A stretch of DNA of 50,229 nt from Pseudomonas viridiflava. Lineage in GTDB: Bacteria > Pseudomonadota > Gammaproteobacteria > Pseudomonadales > Pseudomonadaceae. The notes under the pieces were generated by a model that saw nothing but the letters and a program-made list of their open reading frames with translations, did no database searches and was not told the DNA's origin. The DNA lies in assembly GCF_900580675.1 (NCBI RefSeq), contig NZ_UTBG01000197.1, forward strand, positions 1 to 50,229, given 5' to 3'. The position numbers and the translations under genes were made by a program. Shown in pieces: positions 45,582-50,229 of the stretch (its first letter is position 1; every line of letters begins with the position of its first letter).

Positions 45582-46772
45582 CTAACGCGCGTTGCGGTTC
45601 AACCATTGTTCGGCCAGGGCTCGGGCTTTGGTATCCGCCTCGAACACTGCCCCAAGATCATTGACTGCTACTACGGGCTCAAGCCCTAAAACGTCCTCGA
45701 TGATACTCGCGATCTGCGGAAAGCGGATGCGCCGTTCGAGAAACGCTGCCACAGCCACTTCATTGGCCGCGTTGAGCATCGCCGGCGCGCTGTTACCCGC
45801 CTCCGCCGCTTGCCGTGCCAGGCGCAGGCAGGGAAACCGCTGCTCGTCCGGCGCTTCGAAGTCCAGCCGCGCAATCGCGAACAGGTCCAGGGGGGCCACT
45901 CCGGAATCAATCCGCTCCGGCCAGGCCAGGGCGTTGGCGATCGGTGTGCGCATATCGGGGTTGCCCAACTGCGCCAGTACCGAACCGTCCACGTAGTCGA
46001 CCAGGGAATGGATCACACTTTGCGGGTGGATCACCACTTCGACCTGGTCAGGCCGCGCATCGAACAACCAGCACGCCTCGATCAACTCCAGGCCTTTGTT
46101 CATCATGCTCGCCGAGTCGACGGAGATTTTGCGCCCCATGGACCAGTTCGGATGCGCGCAGGCCTGGTCGGGCGACACATGCTCAAGGTCAGCCAACGGC
46201 GTCTGCCGGAACGGACCACCCGAGGCAGTCAGCAGAATCCGGCGCACGCCCACCTGGCTCAGGCCACGGGCAAAGTCACCCGGCATGCACTGGAAGATTG
46301 CATTGTGCTCACTGTCGAGGGGTAGCAGCACGGCCCCGCTTGCGCGCACGGCCTGCATAAAGAGCGCACCGGACATCACCAGCGCTTCTTTATTGGCCAG
46401 CAGAATCTTCTTGCCGGCGTCGACGGCGGCCAGGGTAGGACGCAGGCCGGCGGCCCCCACGATCGCGGCCACCACAGTATCCACCTCGGCATCCGCCGAG
46501 ACCTGGCACAAGCCCTCCTCCCCCACCAGCACTTGAGTGGCCAGCCCGGCTGCTCGCAGGTCATCCTGCAGCCCCCGCGCCGCGCCAGCCTCGGGCACCA
46601 CGGCAAAACGCGGCGCATGGCGTACGCACAAGGCCAGCAGTTCGCTCAGGCGGGTGAAGCCGGTCAGGGCGAAAACCTGATAACGCTCCGGGTGGCGAGC
46701 GATCACATCGAGCGTGCTCAGCCCGACCGAGCCGGTCGCACCCAGCACGGTGACCTGCTGCAGCCGACTCAC
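45582..46772 (-). CDS. dxr: 1-deoxy-D-xylulose 5-phosphate reductoisomerase
   Basis: The 396-residue NADPH-dependent enzyme makes methylerythritol phosphate, the first committed isoprenoid intermediate. The cofactor motif is VTVLGATGSVGLSTLDVI; the metal and substrate segments LPLDSEHNAIFQ, LTASGGPFR, HPNWSMGRKISVDSASMMNKGLE are all present. I chose the GTG at 46772, which overlaps the cdsA stop (GTGA) and yields the usual length; an ATG at 46787 is an alternative that adds five residues. Together with ispD and ispF it gives three pathway genes in this window. Confidence 0.96.
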   Translation of the reverse strand: MSRLQQVTVLGATGSVGLSTLDVIARHPERYQVFALTGFTRLSELLALCVRHAPRFAVVPEAGAARGLQDDLRAAGLATQVLVGEEGLCQVSADAEVDTVVAAIVGAAGLRPTLAAVDAGKKILLANKEALVMSGALFMQAVRASGAVLLPLDSEHNAIFQCMPGDFARGLSQVGVRRILLTASGGPFRQTPLADLEHVSPDQACAHPNWSMGRKISVDSASMMNKGLELIEACWLFDARPDQVEVVIHPQSVIHSLVDYVDGSVLAQLGNPDMRTPIANALAWPERIDSGVAPLDLFAIARLDFEAPDEQRFPCLRLARQAAEAGNSAPAMLNAANEVAVAAFLERRIRFPQIASIIEDVLGLEPVVAVNDLGAVFEADTKARALAEQWLNRNAR

Positions 46773-47578
46773 GAAGCGGTCATCCACAACAGCACGGCGA
46801 AGATCGGAATGGCTGCGGTGAGGCTGTCGATGCGGTCCAGTACACCGCCGTGACCGGGCAGCAGGTTACTGCTGTCCTTGATCCCGGCCTGGCGTTTGAA
46901 CATGCTTTCGGTGAGGTCACCCACGACCGAGATAAACACCACGATGGCCGTACCCAGCAGGGCGAGCAGGATCTGCTGCACGCTCCAGCCACGCACCACA
47001 CCCACGACCAGCGTGATCAACAGGGTCAAAGCCAAGCCGCCGTACACGCCCTCCCAGCTCTTGCCCGGACTGACGGCAGGCGCCAGTTTGCGCTTGCCGA
47101 ACGCCCGACCGGAGAAGTAGGCACCGATATCGGCGCCCCACACCAGCACCATGACGGCCATGATCAGCCAGTTGCCCATCGGCGCATTCTTGATCTCGAC
47201 CAGGCCTTGCCAGGCCGGCAGCAGAACCAACAAGCCAATCACCAATTTGCTGGCGACACTGGACCAATGCCCACTGGTGCGCGGATAGGTCAGCACCAGG
47301 AAGGTCGCGAGCGCCCACCACAGCACCGCCGCCCCCAACACCCAAGGCACGACAATACTGGACAGGGTATGCATCAGGAACAGCAACAGCGCGACGACAG
47401 CGGCATACACCACGCGCGGCAACTGCGCATTGAAACCTGCCAGGCGCGCCCATTCCCAGGCACCCAGGGTCACGACCAAGCCGATAAACAGCGCAAAGCC
47501 GGAACCCTCGAGCAGGAAAAACCCGCACAAGGCGATCGGCAACAGGATCAGGGCTGTGATGATTCGTTGTTTAAGCAT
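46769..47578 (-). CDS. cdsA: Phosphatidate cytidylyltransferase
   Basis: The 269-residue multi-pass membrane enzyme makes CDP-diacylglycerol from phosphatidic acid and CTP. Several hydrophobic segments span the first 200 residues and the CDS signature region is SPGKSWEGVYGGL followed by SVVGDLTESMFKRQAGIKDSSNLLPGHGGVLDRIDSL. Its start shares bases with the uppS stop (TAATG on the minus strand), so translation is coupled. The length is normal for the family. Confidence 0.97.
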   Translation of the reverse strand: MLKQRIITALILLPIALCGFFLLEGSGFALFIGLVVTLGAWEWARLAGFNAQLPRVVYAAVVALLLFLMHTLSSIVVPWVLGAAVLWWALATFLVLTYPRTSGHWSSVASKLVIGLLVLLPAWQGLVEIKNAPMGNWLIMAVMVLVWGADIGAYFSGRAFGKRKLAPAVSPGKSWEGVYGGLALTLLITLVVGVVRGWSVQQILLALLGTAIVVFISVVGDLTESMFKRQAGIKDSSNLLPGHGGVLDRIDSLTAAIPIFAVLLWMTAS

Positions 47579-48333
47579 TAAACCCGGGCTCCAGCTTCGA
47601 TCTGCTCGCTCGTTTTACCGAAACGACGCTGACGGGAAGCGAAATCGGCCAGCGCAGTGCGCATGGCATCGTGTTTGAAGTCCGGCCAGAACAGGTCGGA
47701 GAAGTACAGTTCGGTGTAAGCCAGCTGCCACAGCAAAAAGTTGCTGATGCGGTGCTCGCCACCGGTACGGATGCACAAGTCCGGCAACGGCAGGTCGCCG
47801 GTAACCAAACAGGTTTGCAACAATTCGGGCGTGATGTCGTCGGCGCGCAGATGACCGGCCTGCACTTCGCGGGCCAGCCGCTGTGCAGCTTGGGCGATAT
47901 CCCACTGGCCGCCATAGTTGGCCGCAATCTGCAGCACAAAACGGTTGGTGCCGGCGGTGATGGCCTCGGCTTCGCGCATGGCGGCTTGCAGCTCCGGATG
48001 GAACCGCGAGCGATCACCAATGATACGCAGGCTGATGTTGTTGTCGTTGAGGCGCTTGGCCTCACGACGCAGGGCCTTGAAGAACAGGTCCATCAAGGCA
48101 CTGACTTCTTCGGCCGGGCGCTGCCAGTTCTCACTGGAGAAGGCAAACAAGGTCAACACCTCGACCTTGGCCTCGGCGCACACCTCAATTACAGCACGTA
48201 CCGCATCGACACCCGCTTTATGCCCGGCAACACCCGGCATAAAGCGTTTCTTCGCCCAGCGATTATTCCCATCCATGATGATCGCGACATGGCGCGGCAC
48301 CACAGAGGGTACAGTCTGCTTGGTCTTTTCCAT
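47578..48333 (-). CDS. uppS: Undecaprenyl diphosphate synthase (cis-prenyltransferase)
   Basis: The 251-residue cytoplasmic enzyme extends farnesyl diphosphate with isopentenyl units to C55, the lipid carrier for peptidoglycan and O-antigen. The pyrophosphate-binding Asp is D21 in IIMDGNNRWAKKR; other motifs are FAFSSENWQRP, DLCIRTGGEHRISNFLLWQLAYTE and LFWPDF. It is downstream of frr with a 17-base gap and uses the isoprenoid precursors made by Dxr, IspD and IspF. Confidence 0.97.
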   Translation of the reverse strand: MEKTKQTVPSVVPRHVAIIMDGNNRWAKKRFMPGVAGHKAGVDAVRAVIEVCAEAKVEVLTLFAFSSENWQRPAEEVSALMDLFFKALRREAKRLNDNNISLRIIGDRSRFHPELQAAMREAEAITAGTNRFVLQIAANYGGQWDIAQAAQRLAREVQAGHLRADDITPELLQTCLVTGDLPLPDLCIRTGGEHRISNFLLWQLAYTELYFSDLFWPDFKHDAMRTALADFASRQRRFGKTSEQIEAGARV

Positions 48334-48350
48334 GAAGGCGTCCTGACCCC

Positions 48351-48908
48351 TTATACGGCCATCAGGTCCTTTTCTTTTTCTTCGGTAGCCTTGGTGATCT
48401 GGGCCTCGGCATCTTTGGTCAGCTTGTCGATATCGGCGACGGCACGGCGCTCTTCGTCTTCGCTGATTTCCTTGTCCTTGACCAGCTTTTTCAGGTCGCC
48501 CAAGGCATCACGACGGATGTTGCGCACAGCAACGCGTGCATCTTCGGCCGCACTGCGCGCCTGCTTGGTGAAGCCCTTGCGGGTTTCTTCGGTCAGGGCA
48601 GGCATGGAGATCAGCAACAACTCGCCCAGGTTGGTCGGGTTGAGGTTCAGGCCGGCGCTCTGGATCGCTTTGTCGACAGCGCCGAGCATATTGCGCTCAA
48701 AGGCCACGACTTGCAGGGTGCGCGAGTCTTTTACGGTGATGTTGGCCACCTGCGTGATCGAGGTGTCTGTGCCGTAGTACGGCACCATCACGCTACCCAG
48801 AATGCTTGGGTGGGCCTTGCCGGTACGAATCTGACCAAATGCATGGTTCAGAGACTCCAGGGATTTGTGCATACGCTCTTGAGCGTCTTTCTTGATTTCG
48901 TTGATCAT
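48351..48908 (-). CDS. frr: Ribosome recycling factor
   Basis: The 185-residue protein, with EF-G, separates ribosomes after termination. The start MINEIKKDAQERMHKSLESL and the segments RTGKAHPSIL and EERRAVADIDKLTKDAEAQI match the three-helix-bundle domain of the family. Its ATG overlaps the pyrH stop by four bases (ATGA). Confidence 0.97.
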   Translation of the reverse strand: MINEIKKDAQERMHKSLESLNHAFGQIRTGKAHPSILGSVMVPYYGTDTSITQVANITVKDSRTLQVVAFERNMLGAVDKAIQSAGLNLNPTNLGELLLISMPALTEETRKGFTKQARSAAEDARVAVRNIRRDALGDLKKLVKDKEISEDEERRAVADIDKLTKDAEAQITKATEEKEKDLMAV

Positions 48909-49648
48909 TGTTGGCCTTCCTCGATCAGAGTCCCTTCCGCGCCGCCGTGTACGATGTTCAGCAGGGCGCCGGGCTTGTTCATGTTAAATACGCGCAGCGG
49001 CATCTTGTGGTCGCGGCACAGGCAAATAGCCGTCAGGTCCATCACACCCAGCTTGCGATCCAGCACTTCATCGTAGGTCAGATGATCGAACTTCTCGGCA
49101 TGCGGGTCTTTGAATGGGTCTGCGGTGTACACGCCATCCACCTTGGTGGCCTTGAGCACCACGTCAGCATCAATCTCGATGGCGCGCAGGCAAGCTGCCG
49201 AGTCGGTGGTGAAGAACGGGTTACCGGTACCCGCGGCAAAGATCACCACTTCTTTGGCATTCAGGTGGCGCATGGCTTTGCGGCGATCATAGTGATCGGT
49301 CACGCCCACCATGGAAATAGCCGACATCACGATAGCCGAGATATTGGCACGCTCCAGGGCGTCACGCATCGCCAGGGCGTTCATCACAGTGGCCAGCATG
49401 CCCATGTGGTCGCCGGTTACCCGATCCATGCCGGCCGCACTCAGTGCCGCACCGCGGAACAGGTTGCCGCCGCCGATCACCAGGCCGACCTGTACGCCGA
49501 TACCGACCAGTTGGCCGACTTCCAGCGCCATGCGATCGAGCACTTTGGGATCGATCCCGAACTCTTCCGAGCCCATCAGGGCCTCGCCGCTGAGCTTGAG
49601 TAGAATGCGTTTATAGCGAGCCTGATAACCACTGCCCTGCTGAGCCAT
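48905..49648 (-). CDS. pyrH: UMP kinase
   Basis: The 247-residue hexameric enzyme phosphorylates UMP to UDP in pyrimidine synthesis. The amino-acid-kinase fold shows KRILLKLSGEALMG near the start, VIGGGNLFRGAAL, and GTGNPFFTTDSAACLRAIEI. UDP leads to UTP and, through PyrG in this window, CTP. It is separated from tsf by 211 bases that contain a terminator, so pyrH-frr may have its own promoter. Confidence 0.97.
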   Translation of the reverse strand: MAQQGSGYQARYKRILLKLSGEALMGSEEFGIDPKVLDRMALEVGQLVGIGVQVGLVIGGGNLFRGAALSAAGMDRVTGDHMGMLATVMNALAMRDALERANISAIVMSAISMVGVTDHYDRRKAMRHLNAKEVVIFAAGTGNPFFTTDSAACLRAIEIDADVVLKATKVDGVYTADPFKDPHAEKFDHLTYDEVLDRKLGVMDLTAICLCRDHKMPLRVFNMNKPGALLNIVHGGAEGTLIEEGQQ

Positions 49649-49803
49649 TGCGAATCTCTCCTGCGGCGTATTTTTTAAAAATTCTTGGCGAGCCGTTTAC
49701 GGCTTGCGTTCACTCTAGCTGGACGCTGTCACAGCGCCATCGGAACACGGCTTTGTAAGCCAGTTCCGAGGGGAAGCCAAATAAAATCGGCATTCCCATT
49801 TGA

Positions 49804-49837
49804 AAAGAGGCTGCGCGCGTGAGCGGGCAGCCTCTTT
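49804..49837 (-). terminator. Terminator after tsf
   Basis: AAAGAGGCTGC (49804-49814) and GCAGCCTCTTT (49827-49837) form an 11-bp perfect stem. On the minus strand the stem is followed by a T then C, with the stem itself ending in TTTT. It lies 22 bases after the tsf stop. A smaller inverted pair GACAGTT/AACTGTC (49843-49859) comes directly after the stop. Confidence 0.82.
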
Positions 49838-49859
49838 CGGGCGACAGTTGAAAACTGTC

Positions 49860-50229
49860 TTATTGCTTGGCGGCAGCCAGCTGGGCAGCAACTTCTTCAG
49901 CGAAGTTGTCGACCGGCTTCTCGATGCCTTCGCCTACTTTGTAGTAAGTGAAGGAAACGATTTCAGCACCGGCTTTCTTGGCCAGTTCGCCAACCTTGAT
50001 TTCAGGGTTCTTGACGAACGCCTGCTCAACCAGGCTCGCTTCAGCCAGGAACTTGCTGATACGGCCTTTGATCATGTTTTCAACGATGTTTTCCGGCTTG
50101 CCGGCGATCTTGTCAGCGTTGAGGCTCAGGAACACGGCTTTTTCGCGTTCGATGGCGTCAGCGGACACTTCCGATGGCAGCAGGAATTCAGGGTTGCTGG
50201 CCGCTACGTGCATAGCGATGTCTTTGGCC
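49860..50229 (-). CDS. tsf: Elongation factor Ts, N-terminus cut by window edge
   Basis: The visible part encodes 122 residues and the stop. It runs off the right edge of the window with the start codon outside, and the reading frame is open to the edge (AKDIAMHVAASNPEFL). EF-Ts exchanges GDP for GTP on EF-Tu. AMHVAASNPEFLLPSEVSAD and the C-terminal FVKNPEIKVGELAKKAGAEIVSF are characteristic. The strand and position upstream of pyrH match the conserved rpsB-tsf-pyrH-frr order. Confidence 0.96.
   Translation of the reverse strand, partial: AKDIAMHVAASNPEFLLPSEVSADAIEREKAVFLSLNADKIAGKPENIVENMIKGRISKFLAEASLVEQAFVKNPEIKVGELAKKAGAEIVSFTYYKVGEGIEKPVDNFAEEVAAQLAAAKQ

Overview
The window is chromosomal DNA from a Pseudomonas, most likely of the P. 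fluorescens group. The evidence is the high GC content, the gene order pyrH-frr-uppS-cdsA-dxr-rseP-bamA-skp-lpxD-fabZ-lpxA-lpxB-rnhB-dnaE-accA-tilS-pyrG-kdsA-eno-ftsB-ispD, the order adhC-fghA-ispF-truD-surE-pcm-nlpD-rpoS, an aotJQMOP amino-acid transporter operon, and many GTGGGAGC-type palindromes between genes. These judgements come from reading the sequence and from memory of the families; no database was searched.

Layout. Positions 1-285 hold a dispersed repeat-like sequence and no gene. Next come yaaA, a complete IS481-family insertion sequence (about 1123-2394) lying inside an intergenic palindrome, and a lipoprotein N-acylase resembling QuiP. From 5.2 to 15.5 kb there is a DNA-repair module split in two. 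The beta-CASP exonuclease and ATP-dependent ligase (5259-7894) are separated by the aotJQMOP operon (8138-12316) from the DEXH helicase and PdeM phosphoesterase (12374-15504). A small unidentified gene, dcd and a cold-shock protein gene follow.

From 17.2 kb to the end almost everything is on the minus strand. Read in the direction of transcription (right to left): tsf (cut by the window edge), pyrH-frr-uppS-cdsA-dxr-rseP-bamA-skp-lpxD-fabZ-lpxA-lpxB-rnhB-dnaE-accA (translation, isoprenoid, phospholipid, lipid A and outer-membrane assembly), tilS, pyrG-kdsA-eno-ftsB-ispD, then the formaldehyde detoxification pair adhC-fghA with a divergent LysR regulator, and finally ispF-truD-surE-pcm-nlpD-rpoS. 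Many junctions are 1-4 base overlaps or gaps of a few bases, which indicates operons and translational coupling.

Most of the window is conserved core genome. The points most worth checking are: the ligase, whose nucleotidyltransferase motif reads K-W-G-G where K-x-D-G is expected; the split repair module; the IS inside a palindrome with a visible 8-bp target duplication; a terminator that runs straight into the ispF start codon; structured hairpins in the nlpD-rpoS and eno-ftsB gaps; and the apparent absence of fdxA/rsmZ beside rpoS. No tRNA, rRNA, CRISPR array or prophage was recognised, and I see no clearly new multi-gene system.
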